Source of the DNA: CAZSDW01 sp964605705
GTDB lineage: Bacteria; Fidelibacterota; UBA2242
Length of the DNA stretch: 57,108 bases
Direction: 5' to 3'
Assembly: GCA_964605705.1 (NCBI GenBank)
Contig: CAZSDW010000022.1
Coordinates: 1 to 57,108 of the forward strand
Shown here in pieces: positions 27,022 through 36,055 of the stretch; the first letter of the stretch is position 1, and each line of letters begins with the position of its first letter. The notes beneath the pieces are model-generated. The model was not told the origin of the DNA. It made no database searches and worked only from the letters and a program-made list of their open reading frames with translations. Both the position numbers and the translations under genes were made by a program.

Positions 27022-28275
27022 TTATATTATTACGTCAAGCAATTTATATAATTTGTCGGACGGACGGATAGCTGTCGCTAAAGGAATGGTAATCCGGTCA
27101 CCTTTGACAGCTTGCTGGACCGGTTTATCATTTACCCAAATTTCTTCCACCACTGACTCAATCAGACCGGTCGTCGGACCGGTAACCAATATCCGGTCGC
27201 CAGATGTTAATGATCCGGTTTCGAGGATAAATTCAGCGACTTTCGGCTTGCGAAAATAGTTGACACCTTTACCCAGATAGACCCGCCGGCGGGTGGCTCT
27301 TGAACCATATTTTTCGCTCCACTCTCCCAACCGCTGCCCAAGATAGTAACCATCCCAGAAGCCCCGATTGAACACCGTTTTCAAGCGATTCCGCCAATCT
27401 TCAATCTTCGCAGCAGTGAAGCTGCCATCAATGATAGAATCCACTGCCTCCGAATAGCACTGGCTGACTGTTTTGACATACTCCGGTGAGCGCGCCCTGC
27501 CCTCTATTTTCAGAACCGTGACACCTGCGTCCAGAATTTTATCCAGAAAGCAAATCGTCATCAGGTCCTTCGGCGACATGATATATTCGTGATCCACTTC
27601 CAGCTCGGCGCCGCTTTCTTTATCCTGGACAATATACGCCCGGCGGCAGATCTGCAGACATTCGCCGCGATTCGCCGAATGATCTGCCTGATGCAGCGAC
27701 AAATAGCATTTCCCGGAAATTGCCATACACAACGCACCATGTACAAAAATCTCAATCCGGATCAATTCACCCGATGGTCCTTTAATTTGTTCCGCATTAA
27801 TTGCTTCAGAAATATTTTGAATCTGTTCGAGGGTCAATTCCCGGGCTAAGACCACTACATCTGCAAACCTGGCATAGAATCGCAAGGATTCGATATTGCT
27901 GACATTCGCCTGGGTGGACAGATGCAGCGACATTCCCTGCTTCAGGACGTAATCGATTACGGCGGGATCGCTGGCAACAATAGCATCTATGCCACTTGCC
28001 TGCGCAGCATCGACAATCTCACGCATCCTGGACAATTCGTGATCATACATGACAATATTCAGTGTCAGATAGGTTTTTATTTGATGATCTTTGGCAATTT
28101 TCACGATTTCTTTCAGGTCAGCCAGTGTAAAATTCTGCGATGAGCGAGAACGCATATTCAGGCGTTCAACGCCAAAATACACTGAATCAGCCCCACCCTG
28201 AATCGCGGCATGCAGCGATTCGAACGAACCAACTGGCGCCATGATTTCTATATCATTCCTGTTCAAAATTTTCAT
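27022..28275 (-). CDS. Peptidase U32 family protein (RlhA/TrhP-like RNA hydroxylation)
   Basis: 417 residues. The TIM-barrel start reads IMAPVGSFESLHAAIQGGADSVYFG and the U32 signature is EIFVHGALCMAISGKCYLS near 165-185, followed by NRGECLQICRR; these four cysteines are likely Fe-S ligands. A C-terminal beta-barrel domain (about 330-417) includes GDRILVTGPTTG. Although named collagenase-like peptidases, characterised bacterial members (RlhA, TrhP) are prephenate-dependent RNA hydroxylation proteins acting on 23S rRNA or tRNA wobble uridine. I cannot tell which this is. A prephenate-consuming enzyme is encoded at 7800, probably coincidence. Confidence 0.9.
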   Translation of the reverse strand: MKILNRNDIEIMAPVGSFESLHAAIQGGADSVYFGVERLNMRSRSSQNFTLADLKEIVKIAKDHQIKTYLTLNIVMYDHELSRMREIVDAAQASGIDAIVASDPAVIDYVLKQGMSLHLSTQANVSNIESLRFYARFADVVVLARELTLEQIQNISEAINAEQIKGPSGELIRIEIFVHGALCMAISGKCYLSLHQADHSANRGECLQICRRAYIVQDKESGAELEVDHEYIMSPKDLMTICFLDKILDAGVTVLKIEGRARSPEYVKTVSQCYSEAVDSIIDGSFTAAKIEDWRNRLKTVFNRGFWDGYYLGQRLGEWSEKYGSRATRRRVYLGKGVNYFRKPKVAEFILETGSLTSGDRILVTGPTTGLIESVVEEIWVNDKPVQQAVKGDRITIPLATAIRPSDKLYKLLDVII

Positions 28276-28400
28276 GCCGGAAAGTTAGGCTACAAGTCTC
28301 ATTTATGCAAAGTCGAAAACAATGCGTTTACCCGGTCTAAAATTCTATTGATCCTTACTCCGCTGACCTATATCTTTACAGTCAATATTTTGAGGAGCGC

Positions 28401-29456
28401 ATGAAAAGATTATTCGTATTTTTAACACTGTTATTCCTGTTCACCTGCTCGCCAGAACAGGCGGTTGAAGTCGGCAAAATTGACTGGCAAACCATAAGTC
28501 TTGGTGAAGCCCAATCACAAGCCCGGGAAAGCGGCAAACTGCTGCTGGTTTATTTCTATACCGATGGGTGAGGCTCCTGCAAACGATTGGACCAGTTGGT
28601 CTTCAAGACAAAAGATTTCGCGGATTTCATCAATTCCAATTTCGTTGCCTTAAAACTCGACGGCAATACCGATACCGGTCGCAAGCATCGTAATGAATGG
28701 CTCGTGCCCGGTTATCCAACGATCATGCTACGGACTCCCGGTGGGGACGAGATTGACAGAATTGTTGGTTTCGATGGTAATAAAGCCAGCTATTTTCAAC
28801 TCATCAAAGACTATGCAGCCGGCAAAAATACATTAAAAGACCTGCTGGCGAGGGTTCAAACTGATCCGCAGAATATTCAACTGAATTATGACATTGCCAA
28901 TAAATTCAACGATCGCGGCGATGATCAGAATGCGTTGTTCTATTATGAAAACGTTCTGGCAAATGAAACCGATCATCAATCGGAAACATATCTCCGATCG
29001 GAATATAATGTAGCTGAGTCAAAAGCCTATAACGCCGACGATCCAAGTTTCCTGCAGCATTACGCCAAAAACTGTCGCAATGAACATCTGAAATACTATG
29101 CCTACAGCAGCCTGGCGCGCTTCTATAATCGTAAAAAAGACCAGCCAAATGTCATAAAAACCTACGAAGAGGCTTTGGTGCAACTGCCCGCAAATGCCTC
29201 TTTAATGAACGGCTACGCCTGGTATATTTTTCAAAACAAGGTCACCGATCAGTATGAACGCGGCATCGCGGTTGCCCGGAAAGCAGTGGAAATCGAACCG
29301 GAAGCCGATTCCATCTGGGATACTTTGGGACAGCTGCTATTTGAAGCCGGGTATGTGGATGAAGCTATTGACGCCATGCAGAAAGCGGTCGATCTGGCAC
29401 CGGAGGATCAATCATTCAAAGAAAATTTGGAGCGATACAAAAAGGCAAAAGCATAA
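28401..29456 (+). CDS. Thioredoxin-TPR lipoprotein with in-frame TGA; probable selenoprotein (UGSC)
   Basis: 351 residues if TGA at 28569-28571 (codon 57) is read as selenocysteine. The start ATG at 28401 has TGAGGAG just upstream. Residues 1-16 are a lipoprotein-type signal (LFLFTC, modified Cys16). The thioredoxin fold follows: LLLVYFYTDG, then U57-G-S-C60, KRLDQ, and later the cis-proline in GYPTIML. The TGA sits exactly where the first Cys of the CxxC active site belongs. From about 155 the chain is TPR repeats (ALFYYENVLANE, NVIKTYEEALVQLP, AIDAMQKAVDLAPED). The frame stays open for 294 codons after the TGA, against simple decay. Starting at the TTG of 28587 would remove the signal and half of the thioredoxin fold. 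The likely role is a periplasmic thiol or selenol oxidoreductase. Confidence 0.8.
28585..28604 (+). promoter_or_regulatory. Candidate bacterial SECIS hairpin
   Basis: Thirteen bases after the TGA a hairpin can form: GA pairs with TC at the base, two T are bulged, then GGACC pairs with GGTCT around the loop AGTT (28594-28597). A bulged U and a short apical loop containing GU, about 20 bases after UGA, are the features SelB needs in E. coli fdhF. The stem is short (seven pairs, one G-U), so this is suggestive only. Confidence 0.5.
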
Positions 29457-29616
29457 CAATTATTGACTACTTTTGGTTCCCAGGTTGAACTTGAGAACGG
29501 ATTAATCCCGGAAGTAGAGAAAATGGTTCTGTCCGGCATCAGAAAATCACGATGACAATCACCAATAAAAGGATATTCAACCATTGCAGTGATTTTCGTC
29601 AGCCGGTGATTTTTTG

Positions 29617-29642
29617 GTTCTTTTTCATCAAGGAAAAAGAAC
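29617..29642. repeat. Perfect 10-bp hairpin (GTTCTTTTTC/GAAAAAGAAC)
   Basis: A perfect inverted repeat with the loop ATCAAG in the 257-bp noncoding interval after the thioredoxin-TPR gene. There is no T-tract on the plus strand. It could be a weak transcription end or a dispersed element; one copy is present here. Confidence 0.6.
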
Positions 29643-29686
29643 AAGAAAGTTAATATCCGTTCCGCATTACAGCCACAGAACGAGAG

Positions 29687-29720
29687 AAAAAACCGCCCGT
29701 AAAAGACGGTTTTTTATTTT
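29687..29720. terminator. Bidirectional terminator
   Basis: AAAAAACCG and CGGTTTTTT form a 9-bp stem around an 11-base loop, continuing into TATTTT on the plus strand. The stop codon of the convergent DUF4340 gene (29714) lies within the right side. It separates the selenoprotein transcript from the end of the long minus-strand operon. Confidence 0.75.
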
Positions 29721-30658
29721 GATTTATGATCAGTAAATCCGGCTATGGTTTTCTTTAAATTATCCACCAACCACTGATCCAGGATAAAAACCGTATTTTG
29801 TGATTGACTGCAGGCAAAATTACCGTCATCAGACAGTTTCCCTACCAGCAGAGACACGGGACTTTTTTCAGAATTAGCAAACAAACCAATTTTCAGAGCA
29901 GGTTCAACAAGCCCGTATTTTGATAAGTCTGCCGGCAATTCATCGATAAAACGCTTTACCCGCCCGTTTGCCAGCCTGTTCAAAAATGTGTTAACGGCTT
30001 CCGTTGACACCTGTGCCTGAATCGGTTCGGTCAGCGACCATGATTCCCCGGTTTTTGAAATACTAAGGTTCTGACTGTCTTTTTGAAAGATTTCAATCCG
30101 CCGAATATCCAGTACATTAAAATGGAAAATCTTTTTATCCCGCAAGTCAAACAATGATCTGTTCACATTATTTGTCAACGAATTTGAAACCGTGTAAATC
30201 GCCGGTGAATCGGCAAATTTCACATATACAAATTCACCGATGGGATTTATATTACCAATTAAAAGTCGGGCTTCGCTGGTTCGTCGGTTTCTAATCCGGA
30301 TAGAACTTTGCGGATTTTCCAATCCAAAAAGTTCCAGGGCACTGTCAACGTCGCTGATCTCTCGTTCAATCGCAATATCCAGAATGGATTCCAGATTGGA
30401 TTTAATCGCCGAGCTGTCACCACTACATCGGATTGGTGAACTGATCATCCACGTACAGGAATCCTTTTCCAGGATCAATTCCTGATTTGCCGTTTTCAGT
30501 GAGTAGGATAGGACATCATTATACGATATAGGGAATAACCGGTTTGCAATCTTCTCCTGTTGGGAATCTTTCCTGGATTTTTGAATATCAAAAAAATAAA
30601 CCGAGAAAAGAAGCCCCAGGAAAATGATCAGCAGCGCCAGGGTCGTTTTGCCCCGCAT
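29714..30658 (-). CDS. DUF4340 protein, cassette 2
   Basis: 314 residues. One N-terminal membrane segment (TTLALLIIFLGLLFSVYFF, about 4-22) anchors an extracytoplasmic domain made of two similar beta-rich halves. Typical pieces are SWSLTEPIQAQVS, FIDELPADLSKYGLVEPALKI and VSLLVGKLSDDGNFACSQSQ near the end. DUF4340 proteins are found next to GldG-type transporters in many phyla; their activity is unknown. It is the last gene of the operon, 3 bases after the GldG-like gene. Confidence 0.88.
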   Translation of the reverse strand: MRGKTTLALLIIFLGLLFSVYFFDIQKSRKDSQQEKIANRLFPISYNDVLSYSLKTANQELILEKDSCTWMISSPIRCSGDSSAIKSNLESILDIAIEREISDVDSALELFGLENPQSSIRIRNRRTSEARLLIGNINPIGEFVYVKFADSPAIYTVSNSLTNNVNRSLFDLRDKKIFHFNVLDIRRIEIFQKDSQNLSISKTGESWSLTEPIQAQVSTEAVNTFLNRLANGRVKRFIDELPADLSKYGLVEPALKIGLFANSEKSPVSLLVGKLSDDGNFACSQSQNTVFILDQWLVDNLKKTIAGFTDHKSK

Positions 30659-30661
30659 GGG

Positions 30662-32170
30662 CTATTGTTTCCTTCGGTAAACGATTATTCCAAGGGCGAC
30701 TGCAATTACCGGGAAAACGATCAATACCATCCAGAATACGAAGCGCGCCTGGATGGGAGTCATATTCAGCGGTCGCGTCTCCGGAGCTCTGGGACGAATC
30801 GAAATCAGATCCTCATCCGCCATCAGCCAGTTGATAATATTCATGAAAAAATCGCCGTTTGCCTGGTTGGTAAAATAGGCATTGCTGGCAAAGTCGGAAT
30901 CACCTACCGTTACAATTCGGATATCCGGATGTTGGGACTGGTGTATGGTTGTCGCACAGGCAATGGAGATCGGACCGCGCTGATCGTCCGGACTGATTGA
31001 TATTTCAGCTTGATCGGAAATATTCGCCTGGTCAATGGCATAACTCGTCTGGCTTGTTTTGGCAATCTCCGTAACCTGGATATTCGGATCATCGGTTTCC
31101 ACCATCTGAACCGAACGGATCAACGGAAAAAAGGTCATCAGTCCCTCCAAATCCTTTACGATTGGATGGTCGCCATAGTTTGAAACCAATGGTATTTCAG
31201 GACCGGCGCCCAGCAAGCGTCCAAAACCGCTGGCATCGATGACTAAATCATTGCCCATCTCAACATACCAGTTGCGCATATAATTCGCCAGGCTAATTCC
31301 CGGACGGGGATCCAGCATGAACAGAACGCTGCCGCCATTCCTGAGGTATTTGGTCAATTTATCGAGTTCACCGGGGAAAAATTCTTTTATCGGTCCGGCG
31401 ATGATAACCACTGAAACCTCCGGGGAAATAGTATCGATTTCCGCCAGGATCAATTCAATAACCTCGGTGTTTTGTCCTTTTATAGCCGCGACGGCATTTG
31501 CATAACCCTTCCGGTCGGCATCCTTTATACTGGCTTCTCCATGCCCGGTCACAAAAGCAACTTTTCGCGTATTTTCCCGGGTCACTTTAATCAGAGCATT
31601 AGTCAGGGTTTCTTCCGTCAATTTACTGAAATGCTCCTCCCGGCTGCCGGATACTACAACAATACTGCCATACTGATCGATATTATACTTCCGGGCAATA
31701 CCCGGTTGTTCATCCGGATCGATAATCCGGTACTTGAAATTTCGGGAAATATAGCGGTACTCCTTCAAGAGGTCTTCAAGCGGCGCTTGATTCATATTCT
31801 TTTCGAATGCCAGAACCTCGACTTCATCGCTGAGATTTTTCAATAAATCGGTTGTTTGTTGCGAAAGACTGAAATTCTTGCCTGCGCTGGTATCGACCCG
31901 CCAGCTATGCCGTACAGATAAAAAATTCAAAAGTCCCAGAATCCCGATCACCAGCAGGATAATTATCGCCACGTTCCCACCATAGAGAAACCGTCGATCC
32001 CGGAGTAGCCTCCTCAGATCAAGCCGAATCAGGGAGATAATCACCAAAATGACGCCAGCCAGAATTGCAACCAGCGATTTCGTATTCCAGACATTGGCAG
32101 TCGAATACACGATCAGACCCAGCACGATCATGATCAATCCAATTGTGAAAAGCCATTTATAGAGTTTCAT
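30662..32170 (-). CDS. GldG-like ABC-transporter auxiliary protein, cassette 2
   Basis: 502 residues. Two or three membrane segments at the N-terminus (about 8-26, 33-48, 66-84) and one at 474-495 enclose a large periplasmic domain. The start of that domain, RHSWRVDTSAGKNFSLSQQTTDLLKNL, is the family hallmark (the runs-of-DLT/N-FSLS pattern). FVTGHGEASIKD and VIIAGPIKEFFPGELDKLTKYLRNGGSVLFMLDP are the conserved core. GldG works with GldA and GldF in Bacteroidetes gliding; outside gliders its substrate is unknown. Confidence 0.9.
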   Translation of the reverse strand: MKLYKWLFTIGLIMIVLGLIVYSTANVWNTKSLVAILAGVILVIISLIRLDLRRLLRDRRFLYGGNVAIIILLVIGILGLLNFLSVRHSWRVDTSAGKNFSLSQQTTDLLKNLSDEVEVLAFEKNMNQAPLEDLLKEYRYISRNFKYRIIDPDEQPGIARKYNIDQYGSIVVVSGSREEHFSKLTEETLTNALIKVTRENTRKVAFVTGHGEASIKDADRKGYANAVAAIKGQNTEVIELILAEIDTISPEVSVVIIAGPIKEFFPGELDKLTKYLRNGGSVLFMLDPRPGISLANYMRNWYVEMGNDLVIDASGFGRLLGAGPEIPLVSNYGDHPIVKDLEGLMTFFPLIRSVQMVETDDPNIQVTEIAKTSQTSYAIDQANISDQAEISISPDDQRGPISIACATTIHQSQHPDIRIVTVGDSDFASNAYFTNQANGDFFMNIINWLMADEDLISIRPRAPETRPLNMTPIQARFVFWMVLIVFPVIAVALGIIVYRRKQ

Positions 32171-32174
32171 CTAC

Positions 32175-32942
32175 TTATGCCCTCCACTTCGATGATTCGA
32201 CCGACTGATGGGTCAGAAAAAGCATCAGGATCATCAGTGATAAATAGAAAACGCAATGGCTTGAATCGAAAACACCTTTGGAAAAATCATCAAAATGATC
32301 GATAATGGAAAAGTATTGCAGTAAATTACCAAGCACTTTCCCCGCAAAATCAGCGCTGAATCCGACAATCCAGAGAACCATTGTCAAAGTAAAAGTTCCC
32401 ACCGCGGCGACGATTTGATTTTCTGTCAAAGATGAAATAAAATTCCCGGCAGCGATCAAAGCTGCCCCCAAAAGCCAGACTCCCAGATAGGCAATCAAAA
32501 CCGGCAGTATCTCGGGATTGCCCCACAGAAACAGGAAAATCATATACAGAAATGTCAGACCGGTCATTATCAGGTAGAAGAGATAGGTCGCCAGAAATTT
32601 TCCCAGCACGATCTGCCAGTTACTTAAGGGAGCTGTCAATAATAATTCAAACGTGCCGTTTTTCTTATCTTCAGAGAAAGCTCGCATGGTGATAATCGGA
32701 ATCATGAACAGAATGATAATACTCAGATTCAGGAAAAACGGTCGAATCAACATCAGGTTGACATTCACTGGAATTCCCTGCTGTTGCATCATTGCAGCGT
32801 AACTGTACTGCATAAAACTCGATAACAGCAGGTAGAAGAATACACCCGAAATAAGTAAAAACAGGGCGATGACAACATAGGCAATAGGTGACTGAAAATA
32901 AGCATTGAAATCCCTTTTGAAAATGGAGAGAACATTCCGCAT
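32175..32942 (-). CDS. ABC-2 type permease (GldF-like), cassette 2
   Basis: 255 residues with six predicted membrane segments. It starts ILKRDFNAYFQSPIAYVVIALFLL, the usual amphipathic helix then TM1, and has the conserved MRAFSEDKKNGTFELLLTAPLSNWQIVLGKF loop between TM2 and TM3. The start codon shares one base with the stop of the ATPase gene, so they are translationally coupled. It is the membrane part of the transporter driven by the ATPase at 32942-33889. Confidence 0.93.
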   Translation of the reverse strand: MRNVLSIFKRDFNAYFQSPIAYVVIALFLLISGVFFYLLLSSFMQYSYAAMMQQQGIPVNVNLMLIRPFFLNLSIIILFMIPIITMRAFSEDKKNGTFELLLTAPLSNWQIVLGKFLATYLFYLIMTGLTFLYMIFLFLWGNPEILPVLIAYLGVWLLGAALIAAGNFISSLTENQIVAAVGTFTLTMVLWIVGFSADFAGKVLGNLLQYFSIIDHFDDFSKGVFDSSHCVFYLSLMILMLFLTHQSVESSKWRA

Positions 32943-33889
32943 CAGGTCAACTCCTCTTCGCTGGTAGTCAACTTCAGGAAAATATCCTCCAGGCTCAGAT
33001 GCTCGGTTTTCAGCTCCAGCAAGCCCCAGCCGTTCTCGATAATTTTTGCCGCCAAGTTCCTCCTGATATCCGCACCTACTGCGGTCTCGATCGTATAACT
33101 TGCCAGACCTGTCCTGATAGAACTGGTAACTGCTACTGAGCGGACTTCAGGGATTTTTTTCACGGTTTCGATTACGGAATCCACACGTCCATCGACTTCC
33201 ATTAAGATCGTATCCGATCCCTTCAGATGAGCATTCAGGTTCTCCGGTGTGTCCACCGCCACCAGTTGTCCGTTATTGATGATAACGACCCGGTTGCAGG
33301 TCATACTGACTTCCGGGAGGATATGGGTTGAAAGAATGACCGTATGATCGTGGGCTAAGTCTTTAATCAGTTCGCGCACTTCGATAATCTGCTTGGGATC
33401 GAGCCCGACAGTCGGTTCATCCAGAATCAACACCGGCGGATCATTGAGCAGAGCCTGGGCAAATGCCACCCGCTGTTTGTACCCTTTTGAGATTCCGGCA
33501 ATGTACCGGTTCAGAACCGGTTTCAGGGATAGTTTATCGGCAACCCGGTCGATTTCAGCCGCCAGCGATTCCCGTTCGACGCCTTTAATAGCGGCAACAA
33601 ACCGCAGGTATTTTTTAACCTGCATATCGTTGTACAGTGGTGGATTTTCAGGCAGATAGCCGATCCGCTTTTTCACTTCCAGGTCGTTTCGAAAAATATC
33701 GAAGCCAGCTACCGAGACTGTTCCGCCCGATGCCGGGGTAAAACCGGTAATGATCCGCATGGTCGTGGTTTTCCCGGCGCCATTGGGACCGAGGAAGCCA
33801 AGGATTTCACCCTTTTCAACCCTGAAGGATACCTCATCCAATGCCCGGACATCCCCAAAAAACTTGGTCAGTCCGCTGACTTCAATCAA
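32942..33889 (-). CDS. ABC transporter ATP-binding protein (GldA-like), cassette 2
   Basis: 315 residues from a TTG with GGGAGG upstream. Walker A GPNGAGKTT near 38, Q-loop region GYLPENPPLY, signature ISKGYKQRVAFAQ near 135, Walker B VLILDEPTVGLD near 152, switch His in STHILPE. A C-terminal extension of about 85 residues beyond the nucleotide-binding domain is shared with its paralogue at 36762. It energises the GldF-like permease downstream. Confidence 0.95.
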   Translation of the reverse strand: MIEVSGLTKFFGDVRALDEVSFRVEKGEILGFLGPNGAGKTTTMRIITGFTPASGGTVSVAGFDIFRNDLEVKKRIGYLPENPPLYNDMQVKKYLRFVAAIKGVERESLAAEIDRVADKLSLKPVLNRYIAGISKGYKQRVAFAQALLNDPPVLILDEPTVGLDPKQIIEVRELIKDLAHDHTVILSTHILPEVSMTCNRVVIINNGQLVAVDTPENLNAHLKGSDTILMEVDGRVDSVIETVKKIPEVRSVAVTSSIRTGLASYTIETAVGADIRRNLAAKIIENGWGLLELKTEHLSLEDIFLKLTTSEEELT

Positions 33890-33925
33890 ACAAGCCTCCC
33901 TGTAAAACGGATTCAGGCTATTTTA

Positions 33926-34444
33926 TTAACGCCAGAAAGATGCTCGCTCACTGACCGAACTCAGGATCTTCTTCTGGCTGGTGTAAATTTTCGGATCGTC
34001 GGGATACCGGATATAATCCTGCGCCCAACTGGTTTTTGACCGACCAAAATAGGCGGTCGCCAGGACAAAGTCACCCTTCTTCATTTCGATTCTCAAACCG
34101 GTTTGATCACTGACGCTGTACTGATCGTATTTTTCGGGATTTTTCGTCACGAAACCGGACTTTTGAGCCTTGACTACATTCGAGAAAAAATTGTTAATAC
34201 GCGTCTCTTTTACAACACCGGTATCCGGTTCGGCAAAAACCCAGCAGGTATCACCTTTCATTATCGTCACCGAAACAGTGTCTTTAGAAATTGTAATTGT
34301 ACTGATATCTTCGACATTCACATCGAAAACATCACTGACTTTCTGCTGATAGCGACGGTTTTTCAATGAAACTGTCAGCAGTAAAGCTAACGCAACTGCC
34401 AGCAGAATGATATATTTTATCCAGGGATTTTTCTTCTTAGCCAT
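33926..34444 (-). CDS. Short DUF4340 protein, cassette 1
   Basis: 172 residues from ATG at 34444 (MAKKKNPWIK), which has GGAGGG upstream and overlaps the GldG-like stop by 8 bases. An ATG-like start at 34501 lies well inside the previous gene. One membrane anchor (about 9-27) then a single DUF4340 half: VEDISTITISKDTV, GDTCWVFAEPDTG, LATAYFGRS and the closing DPKIYTSQK. It is about half the size of the cassette 2 paralogue, so either ancestral or truncated. Confidence 0.85.
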   Translation of the reverse strand: MAKKKNPWIKYIILLAVALALLLTVSLKNRRYQQKVSDVFDVNVEDISTITISKDTVSVTIMKGDTCWVFAEPDTGVVKETRINNFFSNVVKAQKSGFVTKNPEKYDQYSVSDQTGLRIEMKKGDFVLATAYFGRSKTSWAQDYIRYPDDPKIYTSQKKILSSVSERASFWR

Positions 34445-36053
34445 AAATACCCTCCAGTAATTTACGTTTGCCGAGGTTCTTTCTCCAGCGCAATAATCCA
34501 AATCCGACTACCAGCAACGCCGGCAACACAATATTCAGCCATTTCCAGAAGCGGCGGCTGCCATCGGAAAGTTCATCCAGCGGTCGGGCAGTGACGGTCC
34601 GCGACCGTATTTCAACCAGTTCCCGGTCACCGGAAAGATAATCGATACTGTTCAGAATAAAATCGGTATTCTCCGGAATGCCGCCAGCCCGGTTATCATC
34701 GAAAAACTGGTTATCGGCAATTAGTAATAATTGAGCATTTTCAGATTGACCAATAAAATTATCCTTCTGATTAAATTCCGGATTTTCTGCGAAATAGCTC
34801 TGAATTGGTCCTTCCACCATAGCGGCAATTGTTTTCGACTTCAACGGAAAGGAAACCATCGCCGGATTATTCATCTGTGAGCTGGGAATATGCGGTGATA
34901 TATTATACCCTTCAACCATACTGTACTGACCGTAAGGAGTCATCTGCGGCACCATGCCGGGTGAAATCGCGCCGGTTTTATCGGAAGTTTTCAAAAGCGC
35001 GGTAAATTGAACTGACGAATCAGTCGGTGCAACCTCATTCACGAAAAAGGCATGGACCTGTTCAAGATTTTTGACGATCAGGTTATCCTTGTTGAAATTG
35101 TGAATCAGTGGAAAGATCGGGTAATCGACAGCACTCTGGTAACTGAAAAATCCGTGCCGCTGCTGAATACTGATCTTCCCGCACTGGCGATCCACCAGGA
35201 TATCCTTGCCGATTTTCAAGCCATAATGCTCAAAAAAATCGTAGATATTGGATTTGATTTCGGAAGCATAGCCTTCCTGCAAGTGATCCACCTGATGCGA
35301 CTGACCGACAAAAAGTTTGCCCCCCCGCATCAGGTACTGGTCAAGGTTGTACAGCTGCTCAGCCGACACCGAATCCTGAAATCCATTCAGCAGTAAAGTC
35401 TGAATATTGACGGGAATTTCATTGTCCAGCGACACAGTCCGGACATTATAGGTCTGTCGCAGTAATTCCTGCAGTTTTGTAGTCACCGTACCATTGTCAT
35501 CTGAAGACACGATTCCGATCGATTTCATATTGGCAGCTGCCAGCTTTTTGATCGATGCTGTCAGCAGGTATTCCAGTCCATCGCTGGTTTGAATTGCCGG
35601 GATAGTCTCTTTTTTATCATTATAAAGCAACACCAGTCCCATGTAGATATTCTTGATTTCCAGCTTGTCATTTTCAATGACCTGCGCCTGCATGGGCGGA
35701 ATCCCGTAGTTGCGGGCTTCGGTCTGAGCCTCTTCGTTTGCATCGGGAACGATAAACTCGAAATGGAAGCGCCCCTTGGAATAGGCTTCGTACTCCTCCA
35801 GTAAATCCTGCAGGTAGCGGCGGGAATTTGCCAACTGTCCCGGCAGATCCTTTGAGAAAAAGACTTTCGCCACCATCCGATCATCCAGCTTTTCAATAAC
35901 CTTTTTGCTGGAATTCGAAAGCGAGTAAATATTGTTTTCCGTCAGGTCGAACCGCAGAAAAAGGGCTCTCGACACAAAATTAAATACAACAATGATTGCC
36001 ACTAAAAGGACAACGTACAGGGTAAACTGTTTTTTGTTTGATATAATTGTCAT
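34437..36053 (-). CDS. GldG-like ABC-transporter auxiliary protein, cassette 1
   Basis: 538 residues from ATG at 36053, whose ribosome site GGAGG is in the last codons of the permease gene; a GTG at 36065 is less likely. One N-terminal membrane segment (about 9-30), the hallmark FLRFDLTENNIYSLSNSSKKVIEKL, a large periplasmic region with QYLMRGGKLFVGQS, and a C-terminal segment (about 507-524) before a basic tail. The long region at 300-440 is not matched in the cassette 2 protein, suggesting different partners. Confidence 0.9.
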   Translation of the reverse strand: MTIISNKKQFTLYVVLLVAIIVVFNFVSRALFLRFDLTENNIYSLSNSSKKVIEKLDDRMVAKVFFSKDLPGQLANSRRYLQDLLEEYEAYSKGRFHFEFIVPDANEEAQTEARNYGIPPMQAQVIENDKLEIKNIYMGLVLLYNDKKETIPAIQTSDGLEYLLTASIKKLAAANMKSIGIVSSDDNGTVTTKLQELLRQTYNVRTVSLDNEIPVNIQTLLLNGFQDSVSAEQLYNLDQYLMRGGKLFVGQSHQVDHLQEGYASEIKSNIYDFFEHYGLKIGKDILVDRQCGKISIQQRHGFFSYQSAVDYPIFPLIHNFNKDNLIVKNLEQVHAFFVNEVAPTDSSVQFTALLKTSDKTGAISPGMVPQMTPYGQYSMVEGYNISPHIPSSQMNNPAMVSFPLKSKTIAAMVEGPIQSYFAENPEFNQKDNFIGQSENAQLLLIADNQFFDDNRAGGIPENTDFILNSIDYLSGDRELVEIRSRTVTARPLDELSDGSRRFWKWLNIVLPALLVVGFGLLRWRKNLGKRKLLEGIYG

Positions 36054-36055
36054 TT

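Noticed and set aside
28569..28571. TGA as a pseudogene-making stop, with the gene starting at TTG 28587
   Set aside because: The frame upstream has a start, ribosome site, signal and half of the thioredoxin fold, and both sides are intact; selenocysteine explains it better, though an error is still possible.
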